From Scleromitrula shiraiana (taxonomy: Eukaryota; Ascomycota; Leotiomycetes; Helotiales; Sclerotiniaceae), in NCBI GenBank assembly GCA_028455995.1, contig JABELC010000014.1, forward strand, positions 496,001-560,000: 64,000 nucleotides of DNA, read 5' to 3'. Within the stretch, counting starts at the first letter, position 1. Each line of letters opens with the position of its first letter. Made by a program: the position numbers and the translations under genes. Below are positions 1 through 11,759 of the stretch, piece by piece. The notes under the pieces were generated by a model that was not told the origin of the DNA, searched no databases, and saw only the letters and a list, made by a program, of their open reading frames with translations.

Positions 1-2
1 AG

Positions 3-611
3 GCTATCCAGCGCCTCGCTGAAAGCGATAGCGCTGTGCTGGTAAGGAATATGGCTAACGATTTGGTGAAATTTAATCTGGAGAAAGCCTCTGAGAACGG
101 AAGTGGCTCGCGACCACGGATATCTTCGAGACGCGGGAGCTCATTTACCCCGCCCTCGATGCAACATGGTATTTCCACCCCTTTGACGCCAACTCAAGCA
201 AGTCGCATGGAAGGAAGCCGAGCATCGGCATTCATTGACGGTAGTGTTACACCTCGACGTTCGGCTACTGCTGTGTCTACCTCGAGCAGTAGTGAATCAA
301 TCCATTACCGGCCGAGAACTACCGAGGGGACGACATCTATCGCAAGGAAGTCTAGCGGTGATATGTCCAATGGGCAAGCGGTTAGCAAAAGTCGCTTGCC
401 TAGAACGGCACTACTCCGCCCGTCGAGATCTTCGATAGCAACACCAACGCTTCGAGACGATCCCGCTTACGCTAGGAGGGAGAACAGCTCGAGGGCAAGA
501 GAAAGAGAACAACAAAGACCCACAACTTCAAGTGCGACCGCATCGACGCCACAGTTACAATCCAGACGAAGAACGACAAGACCGCCAAGTGGTGATACAA
601 AGTGGTCTTGA
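3..611 (+). CDS. C-terminal part of an unrecognised protein, truncated by the window edge
   Basis: An open frame runs in from the left edge without a stop and ends at a TGA at 609-611, giving about 202 residues. The first ~30 residues (AIQRLAESDSAVLVRNMAND) look helical, like the last repeat of a HEAT/armadillo-type domain. The rest is a Ser/Thr/Arg-rich disordered tail with several S/T-P sites, as often found at the C-terminus of fungal kinases or cytoskeletal regulators. No catalytic motif is visible, so I do not assign a function. The real start lies upstream of the window. The uniform disordered composition and open frame support coding, but the exact family needs the missing N-terminus. 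Confidence 0.6.
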   Translation, partial: AIQRLAESDSAVLVRNMANDLVKFNLEKASENGSGSRPRISSRRGSSFTPPSMQHGISTPLTPTQASRMEGSRASAFIDGSVTPRRSATAVSTSSSSESIHYRPRTTEGTTSIARKSSGDMSNGQAVSKSRLPRTALLRPSRSSIATPTLRDDPAYARRENSSRAREREQQRPTTSSATASTPQLQSRRRTTRPPSGDTKWS

Positions 612-1149
612 AATGGGCATATTTATGGTTACGAAATGTTACGAGGTCCGGAAAGGTTGGGTGGAGGGATGGAACGATTCTGGAATGATGGGATGGGCGG
701 ATAAACGGATGGTTAGGTGGAAGGCATTGCATCTTTTATGGAGTACTAATTATTTGTAAAATGGTTTGTATGTCTGTGGTTCTTTCTGCATAGATTTGCG
801 AGGTGTCCTGGTTATAGTTTTTAGAGGGGATAACTAACATATGGAATATTGGTACATACTTTTTCACGGTAGGACAAGATATTCGTAGGAAAACAAATCG
901 ATATGTCCTTATATTATATCAATTATGACTGCTAAAATGAAATATGTGCCAACGTTGAGCAATGCAGTTTATAGTGTTTTGATTTCGGTGGACATTTGCA
1001 AAAGTGGGAAGAACGACGTAAGTTGCTGTTATCGATAAGAATGTGATCTCATACATGCGGGGCAGCTTCACCTCATTACACCTGGAAAATATAACATCTA
1101 CAGATTTCTGAACTTTATACTCGTACATATCACATTATACATCTACATA
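612..1149. other. Intergenic, no gene seen
   Basis: AT-rich DNA between two plus-strand genes, probably the 3' UTR of the left gene and the promoter of the next. The short open frames here lie in shadow frames and show no protein-like composition. Confidence 0.5.
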
Positions 1150-1997
1150 ATGGAAGATCAAGTAAATCGACTAACTAAGAAGGTTTGGGGTAATTGTTAT
1201 CTTCTTCTGAATTCATGGCAATGAGACTGATAAGTTTTGTGAAGGGAAATTCCAATTAACCCCACCCTCTGAACGATTACTTGTTGCAGTCTCGGGAATT
1301 CCTGGATCTGGTATGTACTTCTGGTCAACCAGAAATACAATTCATATTGACGTAATGGATTATAGGTAAAACGACCTTGGCAGCAACAGTTGTCAAACGT
1401 CTCAATGCTATGCAATCTTCACTCAGCAACAAGACCTCCTTACCTCCCATAGCAGGATTCGTTCCTATGGATGGGTATCATTTGTCTCGTGCTCAGTTGT
1501 CAGCTATGCCTGATCCAAAATATGCACATGATCGACGAGGAGCTGCTTTTACTTTTGATGGAGACTCGTTCCTTGCACTTGTTAAGAAAGTTCGAGAACC
1601 TATTACTTCGGACTCGAAAACACTTTATGCACCTTCTTTTGATCACGCTGTGAAAGATCCGAAGGAAAATGATATCCCTATCGAACCAACCACTCGTATC
1701 TTAATCTTCGAGGGCAATTATCTCAGCTTAGATAAGGAGCCTTGGAAGAGTGCGGCCGGGTTAATGGATGAACTGTGGTTTGTGGAAGTAGATTTTGAAA
1801 CAGCTAAGAATCGGTTGGTACCACGACATGTTAAGGCAGGCATTGCAGCAAACGAGGAAGAGGCTGAGAAGAGGGTAAGAGAGAACGATTTAGTCAATGG
1901 GGAGGAGATTGTAGGGAATCGAGTGGAAGTACACGAAGTTGTCGTGAGTCGCGAGGATGGGGCTTGGAGACCAGGGGCGCAGGGAGTGGGGAAGTAG
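1150..1997 (+). CDS. P-loop kinase of the uridine kinase / phosphoribulokinase-like family (YFH7-like)
   Basis: Three exons, 1150-1189, 1245-1310 and 1366-1997, join in frame to give 245 residues. Introns 1190-1244 and 1311-1365 have GTAATT/GTATGT donors and AG acceptors. The second intron splits the Walker A motif, which reads GIPGSGKTT after splicing (about residues 31-39). Further on are FVPMDGYH and a DRRGAAFTFD block, the typical substrate and Walker-B-side motifs of the uridine kinase/nucleoside kinase-like fold, and then LIFEGNYL. Length and motifs match fungal YFH7-like ATP-dependent kinases, whose physiological substrate is poorly defined. I therefore call the fold, not a substrate. 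The ATG at 1150 is chosen because it gives the short conserved N-terminal helix before the P-loop. Confidence 0.85.
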
Positions 1998-2865
1998 TAA
2001 GTTAGATTGTCAATCTTTGTTGGAGATCTAGACCTTCATATGGTAATCAATGAAGAGGGTTGGCAACGAGGTCGAGAAAGGATGAAGAGTGGATTCTATG
2101 CCTTTTTTGTTACGCTCTAAGATCAATTGCCTATGTAAGTTAATTATACTAAAATATTATTATTCTATTCGCTTTGAAACAGTCACTGCCACCGACCCCT
2201 TTGAGTCTCCGCTCGGCCTACATTGTATCCTCCCAGGGAAAATCTTACTGTGCACGCTTGACTTTGGATTCGGCGCATAGGGCTACATTTTGGTCGTCCG
2301 CCTAGGGTTAGTTGGAAAAATCTATCCGATTGCTTCGAGTACAGGGCTGAATACTCTAATCGAATCCCAGATCATGAAGTGAAGGTTAATATTCTCGTTG
2401 AAGCTTATCTTTGCTGCCTCCAAGCTGGAGAGCAAGGAGATATTTTAGGCTTTGAACAGTTGCCCATGAACATGAACATGAACGGTTGTGGCATGTAATT
2501 GGTGATTTTATGCAACTAGAACTACAGGCCCAAAAAATTGTAAGACGGGATTCTTACGCCCAGCTCCAACATATGTCAGAAAGGGAGAAAACAAGACTTT
2601 CGGCAGGTCTGTTGTTGTTATGGCCATCCGTACCATTGTAAAATGGAAAGTACGACGGCGGTTGGGAATCGATTTGATTCCAGCTTATTGATTGGTCAAT
2701 CAATAGTCCCGGTCGGTTTCTACGCGGGTCGCGTCCGCTAGGTAGGCGCGTTCCGATTTAGTACTTATTAGGTCTAATGGAATATCCAACAATGAAGGAA
2801 GCATCATTAATTGATTTTCAACTCACCGTCACATCTCGCATTCAAAGCCGTTACAAACATCTGAG
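1998..2865. other. Intergenic, no gene seen
   Basis: About 870 bp between two plus-strand genes. No open frame with protein-like composition, no tRNA and no clear repeat was found. Confidence 0.5.
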
Positions 2866-3881
2866 ATGTACACTATGCTTTCAACACCGGTAAGCATACA
2901 TAAACAATTACATCACTATACGCCTCACGTCCCGTCACCACTTTCCTCCTCTCCGTTACGATCTTCGCCGCCTGTATCGCCGCTCGAACCCCGCAACGCG
3001 CATCTTCCCAGTCGTTTGCAACATGAACATGCACAAGGATATGGGATGCAAAGTATTAATTTCATGATATCACCTTCTTCATCTCCGCCGAGAGGTTCTC
3101 CTTCTGAACGTATGTCTTCACTCCGACGGTCACCTCCAAGAGATGGCGGTCCTTATTGCAAGAGAATTACAAAATCAAACCCTTTAATACATGGACAAAG
3201 CGATGGGCGCGAAACAAGGAGGAAGTTGTTTTTGAGGAAGGTTAGGGAGGATTCGGAGGATAAGAGATGGAGGGCTAGAGGGGGCGATGATGAAATGATG
3301 CGTACGATTTGGATTGCGGAGCAGAGGAGAAGAGCGGAGAGACAAGCTAGAGATGCAGCGGGTTGGGCGGTCGATGTGGATGCAGATGATCATGAACAGG
3401 ATATGGAAATGGATACTGCATCGGATGGTCCAAATTTCGGTACGATTTACAATTCTACTTTCGTGTTCATAGTGGATTTTACATGAATTATGCTAACATT
3501 GTGGTCTTAGATGAGGTCATGGCCGACGAAGTGGCGAGAAATGAAGAAGAAGAGTTGGAGGCCTTGTTGGCATCTATGACCGAAGCCGAGAGACGACAAA
3601 CTCTAGATGCTGCGTATGAAAGCGTGCCGGTTTTGGACGAGGAAATTGGCCCAATCGATGCGATGGAAGCTACGGCTCGGGCTAGAGGTGATATGCAACA
3701 CTCTTTGAGCCAACATGATATGATGGCTATGGATCTTCAACGTCAGGTTCACGCTTCGTCGCCGGAAACAACTTATGGAAGTGATGATGGCGATTATGAT
3801 GCTATATTCATGGATGTCATACAGGAGGAATCGAAAATGTTTAACATGCAGGGAGATCAAGAGATGATGGATATGAGTTAA
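2866..3881 (+). CDS. Hypothetical protein, Pro/Ser-rich N-terminus and acidic Met-rich C-terminus
   Basis: Exons 2866-3439 and 3511-3881 join across a 71-bp intron (GTACGA donor, CTTAG acceptor) and give 314 residues. Residues 1-100 are Pro/Ser rich with many S-P sites. Residues 100-180 are strongly charged (Arg/Glu/Asp) and probably helical, including WIAEQRRRAERQARDAAGW. The remainder is acidic (EEEELEALLASM) and ends in a Met/Asp-rich tail. No membrane segment, signal peptide or catalytic motif is visible. A GT near 2889 could open an earlier intron, but the frame reads through without a stop, so I kept it as exon. I do not recognise the family. The splice-restored frame and biased but non-repetitive composition support a real gene. 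Confidence 0.65.
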
Positions 3882-4091
3882 TTGTGGGATCATCGGATAC
3901 ACTATTTTTTTTGAACTTTATGAACCAGCTTGTTTCGTTAGCGTAGGTGTTTGGGCAAGGGATGGTATAGCACGGCATTGCATTGCCGGGGTTAATAGGA
4001 TAGAATTATTTGGCTTTTGGAATTATGGGATACAGTATCACTGGATGGTCAGAGTACATAGGAAATGTATATTGAGGATATAAGTGTGTTT

Positions 4092-5221
4092 TCATTGCGT
4101 TGGGCACCCTTCTTCTGGAGCACCAAATGCTTCTTGGGCCGCTGCCATATCTCCAACGAGATCTGCTGGTGGTGATCCAGCTGCTTGCATCTACGGAATT
4201 AATTAGTGCAAAATCAAACAAATGATCTTCTAAGATACGTACCTTCTGCATCCTCTCTACGATATACTCCCGATCGGAAGCGTTCTCGTCTGTATATGTC
4301 TTTTGTTCAAATCTAGCCACTATCTCTCTCACATACCCTTGTTGCTCCTTATATCGCTTCAAGTCATCCTTTGGTGTACTGGCCGCATTCTTCTCTAACC
4401 ACGCAGGGAATTTATCATCCAATTCCTTCATAGGCTCATACAATATCTCCTTATTCGTTAACTGTTCCATCATACCCAAAAGCATCTTAGAGAAATCCTC
4501 CTCACTAGCCTCCCCATCCATTCCCCCCGCCTGCATAGCCTTCATCATCTCCGCAAGTAAATCATCCGAATTATCCTCTGTTGCAGCAGCCGTAGCCTGA
4601 TCACCCGACGCTTGCATCCGCTCCATAGTCTTCTTGATAGTTTCCTGGAAGGATTCCTCGCCCTTCGATCCCACTGCGCCTTTACTCTTCGAAGCTCCAG
4701 GCTTGGGCGCAGAAGGTGGTGGAGGTGGTGGGCCCGTCTCTCCGACATCCAGTCCGCCCATCTCCTTTAACATACTCTCAAATTGTGCCTGCATGTCGGG
4801 AGAGGTCTCGAGCTCGCCCATTAGCTCGGCCATGCCGGCTTGGAGTTGCCGCGCGAATTCATCGTCGGATATTCCTTCGTCGCTGAAGAGCGATTTGTCT
4901 ATGGGCGGGGGGTTGCTTGGTCCGGGTGCGGTTTTCGTGCTGGGTGGTGGGGGCGCGGCTTTTGGTTCTGGTTTTACGGGGTTGAACTCATCGAGCATAT
5001 CTGCGCAAAGTGTTAGCATATCTTCATCATAATGGCAAGAACAGCAATTATCGTGTACCATCTAGATCATCCAAGTCATCCTCATCCGGATCCGGAACAT
5101 CTTCTTCTAAGGGGGCTTTTGCTTCTGCAGGTTTCGTCGCAATTGCTGCACTTGTTTCGCTGGCCAAAGCTTTTGTCGAAGCTTGTGCCGGTCCCTCGAG
5201 ATCTCCGGGTTTCGATTCCAT
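4092..5221 (-). CDS. PEX19: Peroxisomal membrane protein import receptor/chaperone Pex19
   Basis: Three exons on the minus strand, 5221-5059, 5000-4243 and 4190-4092, give 339 residues, the usual length. The N-terminus is acidic (DPDEDDLDDLDDMLDEF), matching the region that docks to Pex3. The middle holds FARQLQAGMAELMGELE, and the C-terminal half (KEILYEPMKELDDKFPAWL) is the helical domain that binds membrane-protein targeting signals. The last residues are EEGCPTQ, a CaaX box for farnesylation, which is known for Pex19 and only appears after the third exon is joined. Reading the frame without splicing loses both the true start and this end. It is divergently arranged with UBC9, sharing about 550 bp of upstream DNA. 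Confidence 0.95.
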
Positions 5222-5773
5222 GGTTTTTGGGTGCTACAATAGAATCTGGGAGTTTCTGCTGGAGATCTACAAAGGTGGGTATTTCTGCAGGTCGGTTTGG
5301 AGTATGAACACGGCCAGTTTGTGGAGTGCGGGGTATTTTGTTTGGATCGTGAATAGTGTTCTCAGTATAGTTTTACTCGAAGAAACAAAGAGGATTTAAG
5401 GGAAAATTAAAATAAATGTTCCTGGAGTCGACGCACTAAATAGCAAATTATATTAATATGAGATTTTAGAGATTGAGGATTATAGGATGGGAAGTCGTAG
5501 GCCGAGGCTGTAACATTGGGCATTGTTGACAAGGTTTTGGCGCTAGTGGTTCTGCTTCCTTCTTTCGCCTTGTCGATACTTTTAAAATTGAATAGTTGTG
5601 ATCTTTGTAGCAACCACTTCGTCTTTCCATAGCAACCTGTTTCTTGTTCATTCGATGAGCTGAAAGTCCACATTCTTTACTTCGTTATCAACCCCTTTCT
5701 ATCTCCATTCACATCGCAGAATATTCAGATTGGCTTTGCCTATTTGTGAATTGTTTACAGCCTCGTATCAAAA
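5222..5773. promoter_or_regulatory. Shared upstream region of divergent PEX19 and UBC9
   Basis: About 550 bp separate the two divergent start codons and must hold both promoters and 5' UTRs. No gene or recognisable operator is visible. Confidence 0.4.
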
Positions 5774-6435
5774 ATGACGCTCTGCCTTAACCGTCTTGCT
5801 GAAGAACGGTATGTATTGACTATCTTCTCTCTAAATCCGAAATACTAATGTACCATGACAGTAAGCAATGGAGAAAAGATCATCCATTTGGATTCTCTGC
5901 GAAGCCTACTCGTGATCCTCTTACAAATAGTTTGGATATGAAGAGCTGGGAGTGTGGTGTACCAGGCAAGGAGAAAACACTTTGGGAGGGCGGTCTCTTC
6001 AAGCTTGTTGTTATTTTCCCCGATGGTATGTTACTCACTTCAAGCTGCAGTAAATAAAATAGATACATTTGCGCTAACATTCACATTATGCAGAATACCC
6101 TACCAAACCACCAAAGTGTATGAAACCCCATTCTGCTCAAGCTATGCACCCAAGCACCTATTAAACTAACAAAACCTCTAGGTAAATTTACACCTCCGCT
6201 CTTTCATCCAAACGTCTATCCATCCGGTACAGTTTGTCTCTCCATCCTCAACGAAGAAGAAGGTTGGAAACCGGCAATCACGATCAAGCAAATCCTTCTC
6301 GGAATCCAAGAACTCCTCGACACGCCCAACCCTGATTCACCTGCCCAAGCCGATGCGTACAATCTCTTCAAGAAGGACAAGGCTGCTTATGAGAACAAGA
6401 TTAAGCGCATCGTTAAGGAGAATCCTGCTCCATGA
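5774..6435 (+). CDS. UBC9: SUMO-conjugating enzyme E2 Ubc9
   Basis: Four exons (5774-5808, 5862-6025, 6094-6117, 6182-6435) give 158 residues, the standard Ubc9 length. One exon is only 24 nt. Diagnostic stretches are RLAEERKQWRKDHPFGF at the N-terminus, the E2 core FHPNVYPSGTVCLSIL with the thioester cysteine at residue 93, and AITIKQILLGIQELLD. The enzyme takes SUMO from the Aos1-Uba2 E1 and passes it to substrate lysines, mainly in the nucleus. Splice joins restore Arg12, Asp66 and the Cys of KPPKCKF across codons, which confirms the exon model. Nothing is odd about the gene. Confidence 0.97.
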
Positions 6436-7578
6436 GGGTTCCACGTCTATGGAAATAGCAAATGGGCGGCGAAAATAATTATTTGGAGGAAGTTGATGGA
6501 TGTCGAGGGAATCTCTAGGTCCAAGGAGAGGAGTAAGGGCGTTGATCAGATATATTACCTTTATTTTTCGCATTGCAAGGGGGGCAGGGCGTAGCAAAAA
6601 GAGCTTCGATATGGAGAGTATTTTGGTCAGAGATTATTCTAGATGATCTACTAGGCGGTGGAAGGCTCATTGGGTTTGGCAATCTATTTTGTTATTTCAC
6701 AATAACTTGAGTCATCTGGGACAAGATCTCGAATTAATCCTTCTGCATTTGGCATTTTTGATTTAATCCTTCTGCATTTGGCATTTTTGATGATTCTTTC
6801 CTACTTTAAGTTTCTTTTTATCCTTCAAATGACTGGTCAATAAAAAATTATATTAAATAGGAAAAAGGAAAACAAATAGTTTCATACCCATCAAAAGCTC
6901 TCTACCAAACCTGCTACTGATGCCTCTTCTTTTTGTTTACAAAAAGAGAGGTTTTATACGAGTCTACTCATTTTTTTTTTTGGTATGATACAGGGGTGAT
7001 TTTACTAGCGCCTTGGAAGAATCTTGGCACTTTTTTAAAGTAGTTGATTGGTTAAAATCGATATTTTAGAGTAGTTGATTGGGTAAAATTTAAGTTTTTG
7101 AACAAGCTTTTTAAAACATGTGATCTGACATGTGATAATAAAAGATCATAAAGAAGAGGCGGCGTGTCAGGGGACCTGACCCGATATATTCTATTCTATT
7201 ACCTATTTGATTACGAGGTACTACTACAAAAGCAAACAAAGCAATTTTGAAAGCTTTAAATATCATTGGCCATAATCGCTATCAGTATCAATATGACAAA
7301 AACGCATTGATAGATAGAAAGATAGATAGATACACAAAAAAGTGCCATTACTCCAATAGCATAACCCTGCATCTTCTTGGAATGTTCCGACAATCGGCCT
7401 TGAAGCTAAGATACTTTCCCAAAACCACAAGCCGAACTATCTTTCGAACTTGACACCACCAAATTTATTACTCACCTCTAAGTTTTCTCCAAACTTTACT
7501 GTCTACCTTTCTTTCAACTTCACAAGATACATACATACAGATTATAGGAAGGGTTTCTTATTTTAATATTATTTCAAA
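6436..7578. other. Intergenic with a short tandem duplication
   Basis: About 1.1 kb between two plus-strand genes. It contains a perfect 29-bp tandem duplication (listed separately) and A/T-rich stretches. No gene is seen. Confidence 0.5.
6734..6791. repeat. Perfect 29-bp tandem duplication
   Basis: Two adjacent identical copies of a 29-bp unit beginning TTAATCCTTCTGCATTTGGC, at 6734 and 6763, sit downstream of UBC9. Confidence 0.9.
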
Positions 7579-9796
7579 ATGTGTGGTATCTTTGCATGCC
7601 ATTGGTATGTTTATGTTTATGTTTCTTTTCTTACAATTGCAATTGGGATATTGTTGCATAGTGGGGCCCCGCGTTTCCATGGATTTTTGAAGATTGATGG
7701 TTTTGTAGTCACCCAGATGTGAAGGCTTTTAAGCCTACGGCCTTGCGAATGGCAAAACAGTAAGTGGTTTCCCTCAATTTGGCGCATTGGGAGTGTGGAA
7801 ATTGACTGTCGATTGCAGAGTTCGCCATCGTGGACCAGATTGGAGTGAGTCACATATCATATACAGTTTCAGCACTGGGGATCAATACTGATTATATTTA
7901 GGTGGAAACTTGACTATCAACAACACAAGTAAGGGCATTGGTGTCATTGAGATGGCCTGTAACTAATCAATGTGTAGTTCTTACGCATGAACGTTTGAGT
8001 ATCGTTGGTGTTGGTAAGTTTTTGCCGCCGAATTTTGGTTAAATGTCCAGAAGCTTATAATGTATAGAGAGTGGGGCGCAACCACTTACCAGCCAGGACG
8101 AATCTATCGCACTTGCAGTCAATGGCGAAATCTACAACCACAGACTCATCCGAAAAGGACTCAAGAACCAATATCATTTCAAGACACACTCCGATTGCGA
8201 AGTCATAATACCATTGGTGAGGAATTTGCAGATATACATGTAGGAAACGTCACTAAATATTTTGTAGTATATGGAACATGATATCGATGCGCCAAAACAT
8301 TTGGACGGCATGTTCGCCTTCGTCTTATATGACAAGAAACAAGATCGCATAATCGCAGCACGCGATCCAATTGGAGTTTGTAGTTTTTATCAAGGATGGT
8401 CGAGCAAAACACCAGGAGCTGTATATTTTGCCTCTGAGTTGAAGTGTTTACATCCAGTTTGCGACAAGATCATTTCATTCCCCCCAGGACACGTCTATGA
8501 CTCAAAAACCGGCAAGACAACGAGATATTTTCAACCAACATGGTGGGACCCTGCCAACGTACCTTCCACGCCAATCGATTATAAGCATCTCAGAGAAACT
8601 TTCGAGAAGGCTGTTCGCAAGCGTCTTATGGCAGAGGTTCCATATGGTGTTTTGTTATCTGGAGGTCTTGATTCCAGTTTGGTAGCTTCTATTGCCCAAA
8701 GAGAATCTTTGCGCCTGAGAGCCGCTGCAATGGCTCAAATTGAGAATGGAACTGCTACTCCTGCCGAACGAAACGAAGATGCAGGAGAAGGACTCGTCGG
8801 TATTGATGACGAGAACAAATTGTCAACTTTGACATTTCTACCCCAACTCAACTCTTTCTCGATCGGATTGCCCAACTCTCCTGATACCAAAGCAGCAAAA
8901 GAAGTTGCCAAGTTCCTTGGTACCAAACATCATGACATGACTTTCACCATCGAGGATGGTTTGAACGCACTTTCTGATGTTATTTTCCACTTGGAATCTT
9001 ATGATGTAACCACCATTCGTGCATCAACTCCTATGTTCCTACTTTCAAGAAAGATCAAGGCAATGGGTGTTAAGATGGTGTTGAGTGGAGAGGGAAGTGA
9101 CGAGATCTTTGGAGGTTATCTATACTTCCACGCTGCGCCAGATAAGGCAGCCTTGCACGAGGAGACTATCCGCAGAGTTAAGAACTTGCATTTGTCGGAT
9201 TGTCTGCGAGCCAACAAGTCAACATCTGCTTGGGGATTGGAGGCTCGTGTTCCTTTCCTTGACAAGGAATTCTTGGAAGTCTCCATGAATATCGACCCGC
9301 AAGAAAAGATGATCACTAAGGATCGCCTTGAGAAATACATTCTGCGCAAAGCTTTCGACACTTCAGATGAACCAGACACAAAACCATATCTTCCAGAACA
9401 CATCCTTTACAGACAAAAGGAACAATTCAGTGACGGTGTTGGATACGGATGGATTGATGCTTTGAAGGATAACGCTGAACTCCACGTCACTGACGAGATG
9501 ATGAAGAACCCTAAACCAGAATGGGGCACTGATATTCCAGACACAAAGGAAGCGTAAGTTTCCCTATACAATCTAAAATGTCGAGATGTTAACATTAGTA
9601 ACAGATACTGGTACCGAACAATGTTCGATGAACACTTCCCACCATACTGTGCTGCGACTGTCGAGAGATGGACTCCAACTTGGTCAAAACAAACTGATCC
9701 CAGTGGACGGTAAGTACCCCCTTGTTTTCTAGATAACGTTCCGTACTGATCCAATGTAGTGCCATTGCCATCCATAACCAAAAGTACGAGGAATAA
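7579..9796 (+). CDS. ASN1: Asparagine synthetase (glutamine-hydrolysing)
   Basis: Nine exons: 7579-7604, 7709-7759, 7819-7844, 7902-7928, 7978-8013, 8068-8216, 8268-9553, 9605-9709 and 9760-9796. They join in frame to 580 residues, the usual size. The protein begins MCGIFACH, so Cys2 is the nucleophile of the glutamine amidotransferase domain, and RHRGPDWSG and VNGEIYNH follow in that domain. The synthetase half has the PP-loop LLSGGLDSSLVAS and LSGEGSDEIFGGY, which bind ATP and aspartate. It makes asparagine from aspartate, glutamine and ATP in the cytosol. Five very short N-terminal exons mean that reading frames alone miss the first 105 residues. Each join was checked by conservation of the amidotransferase motifs. 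Confidence 0.95.
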
Positions 9797-10429
9797 AATC
9801 ACTAGTTTTTAGTGTTGCTGTCATGAATAGAGTTGATAATATCTCAATTAATAACTGGGAAATGTTTTGCTTCCTATCTTGGGCTACCTTTCAAAAATAG
9901 TGGCGTTAGATAGACGGATGGATTCATTCATGAATAGATAGTTGATTTCTTTGCAAATTTTCGTGTTGTAATGAAATGATGATTTAGATTGTGATGTTGT
10001 ATGTAGAATTGATATGATTGACCCCGGAATACTACATAAGTTTGGCCAAACCTACGAGACATTCTGATCGAGATAATAGGTATTTTTGAATCAATGTTCT
10101 CTAGCTGAAGACCATTAATGGGTGAAAATTCTTCATCGAATTCTTTAACAAATTCCATCATTAAGTTCCAAATGATGCATTCATGACAGTTACCATTAAA
10201 AAGAAAAGATAGTTGTCGCTTATGTAGGAAAAAGGCGCATAAATATTTTTGAAATTTGGACCAATCGCAGACGCATATTCTAAGCTCCGACTTCTGCCGG
10301 CTTCGTCCAAATTTCGATTTTCTACAAAAAATACCACCACCACTTATTACTCTACAACACATCGTATTTGTACCACTTCTTATTTTTCATTCATCAATTC
10401 AACCAATTCAATTCGGTCAATTCTACATC
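9797..10429. other. Intergenic, no gene seen
   Basis: About 630 bp of AT-rich DNA between two plus-strand genes. A short frame on the minus strand overlaps the porin leader and has no protein-like character. Confidence 0.5.
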
Positions 10430-11579
10430 ATGTCTATCCCAGCTTTCTCCGATATCTCAAAGGCGTCTAACGACGTAAGTTGTACTTTAAATGCGCGCAT
10501 TTACAAAAGATTGCAAGCTAATATTATTACTCTCAATTAGTTGCTCAGCAAAGACTTCTACCACCTCACTGCTGCCGCACTTGAGATTAAGTCAAACACC
10601 CCTAACAATGTCGCATTCAAAGTGACTGGGAAGAGCACCCACGAGCAGAACACAAGTGGCGCGGTACGAATATGATGGGAAGAATGAATTTTTGACAAAC
10701 GCTGATGGGAAATTTCTGTGTGTAGTTGGAAGCCAAATTCACAGACAAGCCAACGGGTATATATTTTCAAACATTAACTCTAGGAGGATTTTCACTGTCC
10801 CGTTTTTGCAATTTTCTTGTGGTCCTGAAACCCGAATCTGCGCTGTTACTAATGCGATACTGTCCCTATCCAGGCTTGACTCTTACTCAAACATGGAACA
10901 CCATCAACGCTCTCGACACCAAGATTGAGATCAACGACACCATCGCCAAGGGTCTTAAGGCTGAGGTCTTGGGCTCTTTCGCTCCTGACTCCCAAAAGAA
11001 GGGCGCCAAGCTCAACTTGTACTTCAAGCAACCAAACTTCCACGGCCGTGCATTCTTCGATCTCCTCAAGGGCCCAACCGCTACCGTCGACGCCGTGATT
11101 GGCCAAGATGGCTTCTTGGCTGGTGCCACCGCTGGTTACGATGTCCAAAAGGCTGCCATCACCAGCTACGCCGCCGCCGTTGGATACCAAGCCCCCACTT
11201 ACAGTGCCGCAGTTACTGCTACTAACAACTTGAGCGTCTTTGCCGCTTCATACTACCACAAGGTCAACAGTGACGTCGAGGCTGGTGCCAAGGCTACCTG
11301 GGACTCAAAGGCCAGCAACACTGTCGGTCTTGAGGTTGCCAGCAAGTACAGACTTGACCCTATCTCTTTCGCCAAGGTAAGGCTATCTGCATGATTAGTT
11401 TGAATTTCCACTGATCTCAGAAATTATAGGTCAAGATCAACGACCGTGGTGTTGCTGCTATTGCCTACAACGTTAAGCTCAGCACTGGTGCCACTCTCGG
11501 TCTTGGTGCATCTTTCGATACCCAAAAGCTCGACCAAGCCACCCACAAGATCGGTACTAGCTTCACATATGAATCGTAA
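10430..11579 (+). CDS. POR1: Mitochondrial outer-membrane porin (VDAC)
   Basis: Exons 10430-10474, 10541-10663, 10726-10756, 10874-11376 and 11430-11579 give 283 residues, exactly the fungal VDAC length. The N-terminus (MSIPAFSDISKASNDLLSKD) is the amphipathic helix that lies in the pore. Amphipathic beta-strands follow, with GLTLTQTWNT, a VDAC hallmark, and the C-terminus ends LDQATHKIGTSFTYES. It forms the voltage-gated channel for ATP, ADP and other metabolites. The third exon is only 31 nt and its join restores Gly before LTLTQTW. It is convergent with the J-protein gene, the stop codons lying about 180 bp apart. Confidence 0.96.
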
Positions 11580-11759
11580 AGTGGGACTGTTGCAAATCTG
11601 GGGGAATGTTGATGGTTCGAAATTAGAATAGAGATGTGTTCTGACAAAAGATTCCGGGGCATAGGATTACATGTGACGGAGGGAAAATGTCTGTAATATA
11701 ACTGACCCATATATACCCCAAAAGGCAAATGTTTGTGGTCTATTTTTGCATCTTCATTG

